A stretch of DNA of 64,000 nucleotides from Nereocystis luetkeana (GCA_031213475.1 JARUPZ010000020.1:2286975-2350974); one strand, 5' to 3'. Shown: positions 1-11,498, numbered from the stretch's first letter. Notes: generated by a model from the sequence alone, not told the origin. A program made the numbers and translations.

Positions 1-507
<507 letters not shown>

Positions 508-539
508 GTGGGGACGTGTTCACGGTTGAGACATTCAAG
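508..539 (+). CDS. Possible short exon upstream of the PA14 gene
   Basis: A pyrimidine-rich tract ending CCCCAG precedes this 32-base stretch and a good donor (AAG|GTGAGC) follows it. In one frame it reads GGDVFTVETFK, which resembles a beta-strand segment of an Ig/filamin-like domain. That frame does not match the phase of the candidate exon at 1334, although another open frame does. The splice signals are clear, but membership in the gene is a guess. Confidence 0.25.
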
Positions 540-1333
540 GTGAGCGATGATGGCAGTGCCGAATGGGAGTCTGACGGCGGCGTCTCCTGGAACGCATCAC
601 GTGCTCAAGGCAAGGCACTGCCGTCCTCACCGCGGCGGGGCTCGTGCGGCAGGTGAACGTCGATTACTGTTGTACCACTCTGGCCGAAAGTGTAAGGAAC
701 GTTCAGATGTTAGTATTGTTACTAGTATGTCCTTATGTTTTCGCCCAGAGTATCAAAATTGAAATCGTGTCGACAACGAAATAGTTTATGTTTCCTTCAC
801 CGGTATCGTATCGACTTCGATTCTCGTGCCACATCCCACAACCCCTTGTTGCGTACGTCGCGAAACGGATGGGGTTGTAACGCTGTGTTATTGTACACCA
901 GGCGTTTAATATCAGGTATATCAGAGGCGCCCGACAAAAAATACTAAACAACACCACACCCCTGAAAAGGTCATGCTGAAAAAGAGAACCAGTGCGGTGG
1001 GATTTCAGGACGAATCAAAGGCCATGATGGAATAGTAGACAGCCTTTCTCGAAAACCAGTGATTTTTCGCTGCAAATCACTTGATCGTGTTCGGCGGGGC
1101 TGAACCCCGTACCACTGCTCCAGTAGCTCAACCATCAACCACAATTATTCAGTATTGGCTATACGAAGCACAGTAAACACAAGGTGAATGGATACGGTGT
1201 GACGGGACATAATGAAGCACCAGCCAAGAACGGCTTTGAAGGGGGAGTTGAAATATTTTTTCCCCAGCGGGAAATCGGCAGCACCCCCGTGCACGCCTCC
1301 TTCGTTTTCCCCTGGTGTGCCCTCTTGGTTCAG

Positions 1334-1598
1334 GGACCTCGGTTGCTATGCGGAAGATCTGACCGAGGCGGAATGCCACAGTGATGGTACACGGGGGCTC
1401 GTTCCGGCCACCGTCGATGCCCAGCTGGACGGGTGCTACACCGGCTTCTACCAGGCATCTACTACTGGTAGATACAAGGTGGACACAAGTACGCGACGAC
1501 TCCGTTACCCTGAGCCTGGAAATACTCGCGCGTACCGTATCGCCCCGGCCGGTTTCTGTTTGTGGTGCAAACCAACCATGGTATTTTTTAAGCGTGAG
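1334..1598 (+). CDS. Candidate filamin-like repeat exon
   Basis: The acceptor is TTGGTTCAG at 1333. Residues DAQLDGCYTGFYQ and STTGRYKVD match the core of a filamin/ABP280-type repeat (D..DG.Y...Y....G.Y.V). The frame stays open to a donor at 1599 (GAG|GTATCG) or an earlier one at 1581; both end in phase 0, compatible with the PA14 exon at 1838. The first 25 residues fit the family poorly, and part of the expected sequence (VMVHGGSF) is visible in a neighbouring frame. This may therefore be a decayed or misread exon. Inferred role: an extracellular beta-sandwich spacer before the PA14 domain. Confidence 0.4.
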
Positions 1599-1837
1599 GT
1601 ATCGGTTTTTTCGTTTCGTTTTCTGTGGTATTTGCGATTGGTGACAACTATTGTCAGAGTGCCCACTTCAGGCTTGACAAGAAAACTCCAACCTCTGCAA
1701 AATCTCTAATGATAGTGTACGTGCGTAGTAGACCGATGTTCTTGGTTCCAACGTGTGGCTGTAGGAGGCGTCTGCCTCACAAGGGCTGTGATTTATCAAG
1801 TACATTTGTTGACGCTAACTTATTTCTTCCCTCGCAG

Positions 1838-1936
1838 ACGTCCGTAACGCAGCTACTCCCCGGTGGACTGGAGGCGAACTTCTGGGATAACGGGTATCTT
1901 CTGGGCAGACCGATCGTCCGGAGGGTGGACCCGCAG
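1838..1936 (+). CDS. PA14 exon 1 (N-terminal strands)
   Basis: This exon has 33 codons between acceptor CCCTCGCAG and donor CAG|GTAAGA, phase 0 at both ends. Key residues are the G-L-E-A-N-F-W-D-N start and the R-R-V-D-P turn shared by PA14 domains. Confidence 0.8.
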
Positions 1937-4900
1937 GTAAGATGCCCCCACCAATCGGCTGGCAAAGAGGGCGGTGGGCAGAACCTCAAGACAATGAGGT
2001 GTTCGGGTGCTTGGCGTTGCTTCCCACCACAGCGGTGCACCTCAACACAGCAAACGTTGTCGTAGATCCTACTAGTAGTGTCCAGCCGCTGTGTTTAGCG
2101 TCCCTGCCTATCGCGCACTCGAACACAGCAGAAATACTCGTAGTGGACCCCAGAGACCAACGTTGTTCAAATTCAACTGATATGCATCGTGAACCCCCCC
2201 CCCCCCCCCCCCCGCCCCCCCCCCCGTGGCCAGGGTACTTCAGACCACACCACCCAAATCCTAGATCCCGGCTGTTTGTTTCAGCATATCGTACGTCTGT
2301 GCTTCGTGTTTGGTGCCTTTCGTCGGAGATCACCAGGGTTACACTGCCAACGACTTCGACGCTTCGGTATCCACGGCTACAAAAAATAAAATGCACAAAT
2401 ATAATGAATAAAACATTTGGGCCGTAGCAGTGGGTCCCATCATGCATACCAAGTATTAAAGGGCGAAAAGGATGTCTACCTCCCTTTACCGGCAGTAGGC
2501 CCTCTCTCGGCGTGCCGAACTTTATTGAATGGAATTCGCCCGCGTCCGTCAAAACCCTCTCGTCCGAGCATTTAGAGTACACAGTCGAGCCAGCTTGTGG
2601 TCCGATGTCACTGCCTTGCGGCTTGCAGTACAATACCCCTCCCCGAAGAAGCACAAGCCCGCTAAAGCGATTGTTTCGGGTGTTTTTCTCAAGAGAGACC
2701 GGCGTTGGCCACCTACCTGATGATCTGAATGGACTCTTGTCTCCTACCTACTGTTTAGAGGAGAAAGTGTTTCGTCCTCCCCGGCTGTCGCCTGATGTGG
2801 ATGAGCCTTCATCTGCTACTACTGAAGAAAAGAGTGTGGGTTGCCCTTCCATCCCCCGGCCCGTGCTCTTTGTCTCACTTGCCAGATATCGTTCAACTGG
2901 GGACTGAACGCTGGCGTCCCGTCCAGCCAATGCTCGGTATCTGCGAGATGGGAGGGGAAGCTTTTTGCCCCTCTGAGTGAGCTCTATACGATTTTGATCA
3001 GGGCGCACGGTGGCATTCGGTTCTTCCTGGACCACCGACTCGTCATTGACTGCTGGGAAGGTATTTGCGTGTTTCATGCCGTGGGCGGGGATCCTGAGGG
3101 GCCACGCTGAGCATGCACTGCTGCTGTATGTAGAAGCCCCTATCGCCATTTTTGGTGGAGAATGAAGAAAAGTGCAGTATGGCCTTCAGAGCCGCGCCGC
3201 GGTAAGGGTTTGTACTTTTCAAAGCGCCAACAATTATCACTGACGCCCGGCGTGTTCTGTACGCACGGTAGGCTCGGTTCCACCTCACCCAATGATTGTT
3301 TTTGAGACGAAAAGGAAAGTTAAGCGGATGAAGAATCCCGCACTTTTATAGCCTCGTCAACCACATGTTGTTTACTTCTTCCAAAAAGTACTATTTATAC
3401 CCCGTCTATCGTAACACGCCTCTGACGGAACTCCCCCCTTTGAGGAGCTACGCCAACCCATTGGATCCGATATTGCGTCCATCCTTTGTTCCTTCTTCCC
3501 ATTTATTATATTCGCCCTTCTTTTCTACAGTGGCAATGGTTGTAACTCAGATCCGGTATCAAACAGCAGGCTCCCCTCCTCCCGCCCCCCCCCCCCCTCC
3601 CCACCACGGCTCGTGCCTTGCACATTTATCGCGAGAGAAAATGTCATCCAGCTTTTTCTTCTCTCGTCGACTCCCGTCGATTTTCGCTGTATGTACCGGA
3701 ACATTTCAAACTGAGTTACGTAATCGTGAGATAGCTATGAACAGCGCGCGGGGATACATGCATCGGGCTGGGCTTCCCTCTCGTGTTGGTTCAGACTCGG
3801 TTATTGGGGAATGTATACGTACGTGGTGGTAGTGGAAACATCAAGCGAGGATGCAGCACAATTATCTCAGTACGTGCTGTGATAATCTCCCACCGTAGTA
3901 GAGCAGTCGTTGGGTGATACCTGATAAGCATTAGAAGCCTTCCCATGCGAGAATCGTCAGATAGTTTACGTGCTATGAGGCCCGTACCGCAGAAGGTTTT
4001 CTGTTACATGTTATGCGTGGTCCTGACGGGGGGGGGGGGGGGGGGGGGGGGTTGTCTTAGGCGCTGCTGTAGAAACACATTTTCGTCGTTCCAGGCAGAG
4101 AGAGGAAGAGGACAGTATATATATATCCCTCACTTCTTCCGGAGTGAGAACAGCGTAAACATGATGGACGCCCATATTTCATTCATACCTATTCATTCGT
4201 GCCTGTATCAGCACGGCGCCTTTACTGGCATTGCACTCGGTATTTAATGACACATAAAACAAAAACTAATACAACTATTTCGCCCCTTCCTTAGGGCCGG
4301 TCCTAACGGGGTAGCAAAAAAAAAAACGAAAAAAAAAACGAAGAGCAGAACTAAAGAGCACGTGAGTTTTATTGGTCAAATTAAAACAAGTAGAAAGTAG
4401 AGATCCCAATACCTCCGTTTTCACGTTTCGTTCGTTAAATCCCAGAGGACTTTAAAAAAACGAAGTGTGTGCCAACTAAACGAAATATGGGATACCCAGG
4501 GTCGGAGAGGAACCTAGGAGGAGCTCGAAGCGTTGAGATGAAGTTCCGATAAAGTTTCTAGGACCGGTTGGCAAGCGCACGATTGGCCAAGGTAGTGCAT
4601 GTATGTGGCTGCAACGCGGTTTCGTCTGCTGACGGCGCGAGCATACATGGGTAGGGAATCACCATGGTGGCCCCTCACGAGAACCGTGGGAGCAGGAAAT
4701 GGCTGTGGCGGTAATTTTTCCGACATGAGTCCCACTCAACACTCAAACGTCTGCCATCGAGCAGCGATGGCCGATGCACAAGTTCTAGAGCACTCCGGAG
4801 GGAGCGGGTTGGACCACGAGAACCGCCTGCTGTGGAGGGTGCCTCACGTGTACGAGCTGTGTCTATCCACCGTCGCTGTTAAGCGCTATCGCCGGTAATC

Positions 4901-6707
4901 ACGTGTTGTGGTGCTTTGAGTTTTTCTGGAAAATTGCACCGCGTAAAAAATCGACTCGGCTTCTTTTTGTTTCGTTTTTTTTTTCTCGTTAGAACTCAAC
5001 CTGCTATGTTTTTTACGAAAAACGATCGTTTTTTTTCGTTTTTTCGTTTTTTTCGTTTTTTTTCCCCCTCCGTTGGGACCGGCCCTTATCGTCTCCAAAT
5101 AAATGCTGTTTTGAGGCATACAATAGGATGAGTAGAGTCCAGCAACACGCCTGCCTGATAACGCCTCATTTTTCCAAAAAGCTTTCCTTTGGCGGCTGAG
5201 AACAGGCGTTATTTCTGCACTACTATCGCCACCGACCTTTTCAAGGTAGTGATACCAAAAGTAGCACCGCGTGACACCATGCAACTCTACTGCAGCATTT
5301 TGGTCGCGCCGTTGCCTCACCACGGGGTCGATAGCCGTAAATGACAACGATAACATGCTTCCAGGCGGTTTATTTACGGGATAACGCAGTAATCGGAACA
5401 CTACTATATACAGGTGGCTTGTAAAAGTGTGTCCATCATGGGTCCTGGTTGGCATGATCTCCTGCGACGAGAATACCGCGAGGCAGTTCAAGCGCGCAGT
5501 TTGTGCCACGCGCCTCCTTTTTTTGCCTGCAAGGGTAGCTAACGCCTTGCGAGCGTCCACCTGCCACTGACTGCACTGCGCCTTACTTTTATTTTGGGAT
5601 TGGCTCGTTTTACCTCTGCGTCAAATATGTTCGAGAGATCTACGCAGGGTTTATCCTCATCTCAGACGTTCAACCTACCTTTAACCTCCGTGTGCACGAT
5701 TTCTTGATCAGCTCAGACGAGTGTTCTCCATGTCACGTCTTTTTTACGGGGGGCCGTATTAAATAAGACCTACGGTACACTCAAAAACCTATATATTTAG
5801 CTATTTTCACTAACAAAATTTGGTCCTATTTATTTGCTCTTTTCCCCCAGTTCCTCGAGAAAAGGCGCCTTCACACAGTATCACTTTGTACTTCCCGACA
5901 TTTTACGCTATTACGGAGGACCATAGTTAATAGGACCTATGGTATACATAAAAACCTATATATTTAACCATTTTTACAACAAAATTTGGTCCTATTAACT
6001 ATGATCCCCCCCGTAATAGTTTTGTTTTGCAATACTGGCACGTCAGTGAGTTACCCTCGCCCCAGGAAGCATTGTAGGTTAAATGTATGGGGGGCATGCT
6101 TGCCGCTCTGGTTTACCCTTCAACCATGCCCACGAGAGCGCCTCTGACACTTCAACCATGTCCCGCCTACTCCAGATGGAGCGAAACGTGTGCTATAACA
6201 TACTCCCCCTTCCGTCCGGAAACACTAAACACATCTTCTTTCGGGAAATAAATACTGTGACCGCCATATGATCCTTATATTTACGGCCGGCGTGCTACGG
6301 TGTACTTTTTATTTAGGGGTAGATACGCATTTATTTTACCGTTGTCGTTTTCTTGTTCAGGAGAGGGTGTTAAAACAAACCTTATTGCACGCGCTTCGTG
6401 TGGGTGTCGCGTTTTGTTGTGCCCAGCGAACCTTCGAGCGACGAAGGAGCGGCAGGTGTCGGTTCATCTCGTCGAGGGACAATACCACGACATCGTGCTC
6501 GAGTACCGAGAGGAGAGGGGCTCCGCTAGTGTCCAGGTTCGTTCGTTTTGTTTTCGAGCGATCATCGTTTCGCCGGAAGCACCTCCCTTTGGTGTGTCGT
6601 CTCTAAATATGACCCAAGAATCGTCAGCATCCTCAAAACAGATGCCATTTTTTTTGCAAAAAGTGTCAACAAACAAACATCACTGGGGCCAGCAATCGAT
6701 TTACATT

Positions 6708-6741
<34 letters not shown>

Positions 6742-7063
6742 AAGTACACCTGTATATAGCTCCTCTATAACGTTTGACCCCGACTGCGACGAGAACGAGC
6801 GAAAGCTTCGCTGTGATACATACCCCTGCGCTGCGTGGTATACGTTTTGTCGTGACCCGGTGGCACCGCAGGTTATGTGGAGCAGCAGGAGCATCCCCCC
6901 GTCCGTCATACCATCGTGGGCTCTCTTTTATGCTACACCGATCGCGGGGTCGCCATTCGACGTTACCGTTTCTCTGAGAGAGGACTCTTCTCCGCGGCAC
7001 GACACGCACGAGAAGGGACTAGATGGCGAGCTTGCCGAGGAGAAGGAGCAAACCGCCGAACAG
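1838..7063 (+). CDS. PA14-domain protein, four-exon core
   Basis: Exons 1838-1936, 2886-3060, 6427-6536 and 6872-7063 join with phases 0/0, 1/1 and 0/0 into one open frame. Exon 1 gives PGGLEANFWDNGYL and RPIVRRVDPQ, the typical PA14 start. Exon 2 gives ISFNWG, SARWEGKLFAP, YTILIRAHGGIRFFLD and VIDCWE, the central strands. Exon 3 gives VHLVEGQYHDIVLEYREE, the strand before the last turn. Exon 4 gives MWSSRSIPPSVIPSWALFY, the final strand, followed by PIAGSPFDVTV, the signature end of a filamin repeat. The ~150-residue total equals a full PA14 domain. PA14 domains are carbohydrate- or ligand-binding beta-barrels in secreted and surface proteins; the ligand here is unknown. The start codon and any signal peptide lie upstream and were not found. 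Confidence 0.85.
1937..2885 (+). other. PA14-gene intron 1
   Basis: A 949-base intron. It contains a C-run at about 2195-2225 that creates long spurious frames (poly-Gly on the - strand). I recognise no transposon in it. Confidence 0.6.
2886..3060 (+). CDS. PA14 exon 2 (central strands)
   Basis: Runs from acceptor TCACTTGCCAG to donor GAAG|GTATTT: 58 codons plus one base. It carries the conserved RWEG, the GGIRFFLD strand (usually DDGVRLWVD) and the IDxW turn. The usual acidic pair before the G is replaced by His-Gly, so a canonical calcium-binding Asp-Asp may be absent. Confidence 0.85.
3480..3690 (-). mobile_element. SINE-A, old headless copy
   Basis: Matches the body of the SINE-A family in reverse: the GTAACTCAGATCCGG, CAGCAGGCTC, TTTATCGCGAGA and TCTCGTCGACTC blocks are in order, but the tRNA-like head is missing and divergence is high. 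An internal C-run replaces part of the purine tract. Confidence 0.65.
4028..4051. repeat. Poly-G tract
   Basis: An uninterrupted run of roughly 23 G residues in the PA14-gene intron. Such runs are slippage-prone, so its length in the assembly is uncertain. Confidence 0.9.
4294..5085. mobile_element. Non-autonomous DNA transposon, PIF/Harbinger-like
   Basis: The termini are inverted: GGGCCGGTCCTAACGG at the left and CCGTTGGGACCGGCCC at the right, one mismatch in 16. The trinucleotide TTA occurs directly outside both ends (4291-4293, 5086-5088), as expected for the TWA target duplication of PIF/Harbinger elements. Just inside each end lie A-rich tracts interspersed with CG (AAAACGAAAA type), themselves inverted. 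No transposase is visible. The superfamily call rests only on the termini and the 3-base duplication. Confidence 0.7.
5745..5835. mobile_element. MITE-A copy 1, decayed
   Basis: A diverged member of the MITE-A family: ACGGGGGGCC, ATAAGACC, AAAAACCTATATATTTA and AATTTGGTCCTATT are recognisable, but the right terminus is lost. Confidence 0.7.
5911..6018. mobile_element. MITE-A copy 2
   Basis: A 108-bp hairpin element with ends TATTACGGAGGACCATAG and TATGATCCCCCCCGTAATA. It lies less than 80 bp from a decayed copy, so two insertions occupy the same intron. Confidence 0.9.
6427..6536 (+). CDS. PA14 exon 3
   Basis: Acceptor TTGTGCCCAG, donor CAG|GTTCGT. Two bases complete the split Ala codon and 36 codons follow: ANLRATKERQVSVHL, then EGQYHDIVLEYREE and SASVQ. 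The EYRE..G.A motif is diagnostic for the penultimate PA14 strand. The phase fits exons 2 and 4 exactly. Confidence 0.85.
6708..6733. repeat. (TA)n microsatellite
   Basis: An alternating TA tract in the last PA14 intron (6537-6871), followed by a short CA run. It generates spurious Tyr-Ile frames. Confidence 0.9.
6872..7063 (+). CDS. PA14 exon 4 plus filamin-like tail
   Basis: Acceptor GCACCGCAG, donor CAG|GTAAGG, 64 codons. After the last PA14 strand it reads PIAGSPFDVTVSL, then a charged linker rich in Glu, Lys and His (EKGLDGELAEEKEQ). The charged linker suggests the protein continues into another segment. Confidence 0.82.
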
Positions 7064-7178
7064 GTAAGGGTACGCGCCGCGTGTCGTTTGTATGCGACGG
7101 GCTCTCCTTGGAATCGTTCGCCGAAGGTGGGACAGGCTGCCTTTAAATGCTGGAATCTCGTTTGCACGTACTGGTGAC

Positions 7179-7430
7179 GCGTTCTACAATAGAGGTAGCA
7201 CATTTCCGCTCAACTGTTTTCTGAATGACGAGGTTCTTTGACCCAAAATTGTTGGAATGCCAATCTTCTTCCGATAAATGACGGTTCTGTATGCTTGGGA
7301 CATGGGATCATTCATCGGGATGCATTTTTACTTTCACTCCAGTCAGGTTTGGGGGGAGGTATGGAGCTCCTTATGTTAGGAGCCTCAGAATTTTTAGGGT
7401 GAACCTCTACTACAGTACTGTGGAACGCCT
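7179..7430 (+). mobile_element. MITE-C copy 1
   Basis: About 250 bp with inverted ends GCGTTCTACAATAGAG and a right end GGAACGCCT that carries a small internal insertion. Internal blocks (GGTAGCACATTTCCGCT, GGTATGGAGCTCCT, AGGGTGAA) are shared with copies at 20.3 kb and 63.5 kb. No coding capacity. Confidence 0.8.
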
Positions 7431-7571
7431 CTGGTATATATTTTGTGTGTGGCCCACATGTCAGCACGATTGACGCGTCGGCGGGACTACTCGCTACGCT
7501 GCCTAGCCTACTAGTGCGGACAAAGGAGAACACCGCATCCTCCCCATGCCTCGCGCCCCCCAAAGAGGAAG

Positions 7572-7662
7572 CACGGTTGTGGGCGCGCTAGGCGTTTCGT
7601 GTGATCTCGAGAAGACCGGAAGGATTCAGCATTTGTTTTTTGAATACGCTCCCGCATACCAG
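7572..7662 (+). CDS. Possible exon after the PA14 block
   Basis: An open frame ending at donor CAG|GTAGTC reads TVVGALGVSCDLEKTGR then IQHLFFEYAPAYQ. The HLFFEY pattern is beta-strand-like, but I do not recognise a family. No acceptor in phase 0 joins it directly to the exon ending at 7063, so an intervening exon or a different gene is needed. Confidence 0.25.
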
Positions 7663-7784
7663 GTAGTCGTTTTGATAATGCGTTTATTCGTCATTCGACG
7701 CCGTCCTCCCGAGAACCCGTGCACAAGACGGACGGTTTCTGCCCGGCGGCCCTTTGATATATCGCCAACGCCCCCACCCACCCC

Positions 7785-7875
7785 TATGGTCATACGACTA
7801 CGGCCATGCATGAGATCGGGTACATCTCTCCTATCGAGTACACCCCCCCCCCCCCGCCCCCCCCCCCCCCCCCCA
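7785..7875 (+). repeat. Dispersed repeat R4, right-end fragment
   Basis: Shares the segment ending CGGCCATGCATGAGATCGGG ... CTATCGAGTAC with the R4 copies at 25.7-26.0 kb and 45.3-45.7 kb. Here it is followed directly by a long C-run (7843-7876). Confidence 0.6.
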
Positions 7876-8039
7876 CCCCCGAGTGATCAGCACCATGCCA
7901 AGCACGCCAGGGAGTAAAGTATAGAGCGTGGCGTCCAGGCTGTCTGTCTCCAGAAGGTACAACTCTGTGCGGAAATGCAAAGAAAGTTTTAGATACACCT
8001 ATTGATTCCAAAGCGATCCTTACGTTTCCAGAAAGACTG

Positions 8040-8300
8040 GTGTGACGTATATATACCAGATATCCGTCTCGAACTGGTGCACATCCCGAGCATATCTTGA
8101 TCTACAGTACTGTAGATCATCTAGCTCCCCACCCGAAGTTGTGAGGGGTTGCACAGGATAGGATCTGCATATTACAGATCCAACCCAGGCACAATGCCCT
8201 ACTGTTATAGATCATGCACATTACACGGGTCCCATCCTGCAACATGAGCTAGATCATACAGATCGTACAAGATCGGGAATCTTCCTGCCTTGAAATATAT
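8040..8300. repeat. GATC-rich palindrome cluster
   Basis: Contains a perfect 20-base palindrome at 8099-8118 (GATCTACAGT and its complement), a second near-palindrome GGATCTGCATATTACAGATCC and several further TAGATC/AGATCGTAC words within 250 bases. It could fold as a compound hairpin. No family recognised. Confidence 0.6.
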
Positions 8301-10014
8301 GGATCATGAACTGTGGGCATACATCTGTCCGGGGTGTGAACCGCTATGAACCGCGCTCGAAGCTTGACAGACCGATTTTTTTCCCCATAATAGAGGGCGT
8401 AAAGCGCCAGAGAGAGCAGCTGCCGAACCCCGAAAGTACGTGCCCGGCAGAAGTTGGTTGTTCTGTGTGCGCCGTGCAATTTTCTTAGACTGCACAATGT
8501 ATTTTGTTCTTATATTGTGTGCATTAAATACCCCGTACTTCTGTCTCAGATAGGAGGAAAGGAGGCATCGATCAGACAGAGAGCAAAGACAGGCAGCGCT
8601 CATCGGTAATATTCCCTTTTCTTTGCTGTCTGTCTCGTGATTGCCTTCCTTCCACCTACGAGAAATAGGCGTACGGGGCATCTAATGCACGCAACTACGT
8701 ACACACCTTTTCACACCAGTGCAGTCTATGCAAACTGAGAAACGCACACCGAACAACCATCTTCTGCTCGGCACATGATGTCAAAATTTGGCAGCTTTCC
8801 TCTTCGGTGTGTTGCACCCTCTAGTCTGACAAAAGCTTAGGCATGAAGTCGTACTGCTCTGCTGCGTACACGCGATCGCGTCACTCGATAGGTCGTAGAG
8901 CGGGTCCTTCGACCGTACCATTTTCAAGAGACAGATCTGGGAGGTTGGCCTGGCGACTTCAGCTTTCGTCTAACCTCGAAGTGCGCGACCAAAGCTAGGG
9001 GGGTCACTTCGACGTCGTTCTTGTCCAGCCGCGCAGAGCCACTCGGCCAAGCGACTACCGTAAATACTTGTAAACCCAATAATCTGGCGATATGCGCTAC
9101 CATGTGATTGTTTGTTTGCTGGGCCAACAAAACGTTTCCAAGTCCGAGCTCGAATAAGGCGAAGAGCCACTGCCAGAGCGGCTTATACGCAAAAAATGGT
9201 GGTAGGTAACCCCCCTAGTGCAGCACCTGTTGAGACTGATACGATGCGCGGACTCAATACATTTCTCGTCTATCCTTGGGCCAGGTTGACGTATCTTTGT
9301 CCATGTCTTTTCCTCCGAAGAAGACGACGAGGTACTTGATGAGGTCTAACGCTCGAGCTCTCGAGCTCGACTTGCCCAACAATAGTTTGGTGTGTATACG
9401 CTGGACATGTGGCAGGCCGGCCAAGGACATACGGTGCTACACATAAATTTGCGGCTAAGGGATCGTTGAAGATGTCCACTCTCGTTTTGATGCCCGTTCG
9501 TCGGACATGAATGAGAACCGTTGCCTAAACGTTGGTGAACTATCGTCTGATCGTGCGTTTGTTGCGGCCCCAAAATCTCCTGTGGTGTCACCGTGATACA
9601 GGTTTCACACGACTGCACGGCCTTCTCTCTGCGTACAAGAACAACCGTACTCCCTGTGGTTACATCATGCATGCCACTGGTTGTTTGGACTGCCCCTCTA
9701 AGCCACGGCTGGGCAGACCGAGCGTCTGCTGTACAATCTAGAGACAGGTATGACACTTACGGGGTAGAAATCGCGATACGGTTCGTTCGCGAGGGGTAGC
9801 CCGGGTCACCAGAGTCGTCGCGGAGAAAAAGGCCCAGTATCTCGACCAACTACGTAAACTAGCATGTGGTTTGGTGCGGTCCAGATTGAGATGTGGGTTC
9901 TGCCGGGTACCTGGTTGTCAAGATTCCATGATAAATTTCACACTGTTTGCGCTTAATCTTCGAAAAACCTCCTAACCTTTCAGCTTGTATAGAAGTTACC
10001 ATATCTGCGTGTCC
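8301..10014. other. No recognised gene
   Basis: Nothing firm is visible. The only splice-like candidate is 9285-9331 (acceptor GGGCCAG, donor GAG|GTACTT, reading VDVSLSMSFPPKKTT); its phases would fit between the exons ending at 7063 and starting at 12689, but 47 bases with no homology is weak. Confidence 0.3.
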
Positions 10015-10375
10015 TCCTTCCCTCCGCTGCAGGACAAATATTGTTCCTGTCGGTCCTAATGTTGACGAAAGCTGTATCGTAAGCTGCCACTAGAAGGTGC
10101 TGCTTGTACGATGCTGCTGGGTGGAGGCATGTTCAGCCGGGAACTGAACCCTCCGCCCACCCTAACTAACCTTGTGCCCTGCCAGTGTCGTGCTTTACCA
10201 GTAGCATGTTTCCCGTAGCATGCACCTGGGGGGATTGTGGATGACACCGGCTTCCTGTCGACACTGCTTTGCTGTCGATGCTGCTTCCGTGGCCCGAGCG
10301 ATAATCTCGCGGTCTTCCCCCTTGCCGGCAATACCAACGACGTGTACACACGCTGCTTTGTTCGACCTAGACACG
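10015..10375 (+). repeat. Diverged direct duplication, unit 1
   Basis: Aligns with 11035-11375 over about 350 bases: CCGCTGCAG near the start, a GCTG.GGGTGG block, CCTGCCAGT..CGTGCT, GTGTGACACC-like and CTGTCGATGC blocks, and TTGCCGG.AA..CCA.CGA near the end. Both units carry splice-like CTGCAG sites, but neither has a sustained frame. An old duplication of unknown content. Confidence 0.55.
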
Positions 10376-11034
10376 CGTTCGAAATGAGGTCGCAAGTGCG
10401 GCTGCTCCCGCAAATTTAGAAGAAAGACGAGCAAGGAGTTGAAAACTTTAGACCACCCCGCTAACCCTACGTTGGGTATTATTTTAGTAGTTGAGATGAT
10501 TCCAAGACATGCGGCCGTATTGAGAGCACCTCGACTGAGAGCACCCTTAGGGTAGGTGGTATGCCCACGGGTGAGGACGCTCTGCCGGGACAGGAGGAGC
10601 GCCTGGAAACAAAAAAAGTGCCCCGTCGTAGAACAATTTCAGGGGGGCAGGGGGGGGTTACTAAGTACTAAAACTAAACGAAAATAAGTGAAATACTACG
10701 TAAGTATTTTCTCAGCTCATCCTGTGATTGCAACGGTTACAACGGTGACAACGGTTTTCTATGCTGCCCTGTGGGGGTGTGGCGTGTCGTTATATTCTTT
10801 TCACGGGCGTCCCTGGTAACATAGAGAAAACATGCAGCAAAGGCATGGTGGTCACAATTGTATGGGAGTGTCTATCAATATTTGTTGACATTTGAAGACC
10901 TCCTGTATCGTTCGGCTCCTTGGTCCGGAGTGCTCAACGTCATCGCTCACTCTGCTTGACAAACGCGAGGATCGGGCCTGTACTCGCCAGCCTACACACT
11001 CTACACCTAATACACATACGTCGTATACATAGCC
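10376..11034. other. No recognised gene
   Basis: Spacer between the two duplicated units. No exon, element end or repeat recognised apart from a G-run near 10646. Confidence 0.4.
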
Positions 11035-11375
11035 ACACATGTCTCCCTCCCCGCTGCAGGGGAAATGCAGGTCCAGTCAATCTTGGCAAGAACCATGCTA
11101 TCTCCTAAGCTCTTACTGTAACGTGCTTCTCGTACTTAGCTGCCGGTGGGTGGCGCGTTTAAAACACTAATGGTTCATCCGGCCACCCCAACCAAAGTGG
11201 TCCTGCCAGTACCGTGCTCTCTGTACAAGTGAAATGCTCCCAAGAAACGTGTACCTTGCGAGATTCTGTGTGACACCTGCTAGCTGTCGATGCCGCTCAC
11301 GCGGCTCGTGCGGTTTACCTTTTAGTGTTCTCGTTTGCCGGTAACGCCATCGATATGTACACTCTCTTCACCAAT
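11035..11375 (+). repeat. Diverged direct duplication, unit 2
   Basis: Partner of 10015-10375. It ends shortly before the hAT-like insertion at 11499, so the transposon may have landed in or beside the duplicated tract. Confidence 0.55.
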
Positions 11376-11498
11376 TCATTGATGGCGCTTACGTACCGTT
11401 CATGCTTATATCCCGGTTCTTGTGCGGCAAATGCGAGGCTCACTTCTTGTCGTTGTTGTGTGTCCGCATGCGGACGGGCGGCACAGGATGCTAAAAAG

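Larger units (their letters stand above)
3061..6426 (+). other. PA14-gene intron 2, transposon-filled
   Basis: This 3.4-kb intron contains an old SINE-A relic (3480-3690), a C-run near 3590, a G-run at 4029-4050, a 792-bp inverted-repeat transposon (4294-5085) and two MITE-A copies (5745-5835, 5911-6018). No additional exon was recognised. Confidence 0.6.

Noticed and set aside
1986-2654. 222-codon frame on the - strand
   Set aside because: Runs through a C/G homopolymer (poly-Gly) and lies in the PA14-gene intron; no homology or splice support.
4886-5560. 224-codon frame on the - strand
   Set aside because: Half of it is the A-tract/CG array of the 792-bp transposon (Lys-rich artefact) and it crosses the element boundary.
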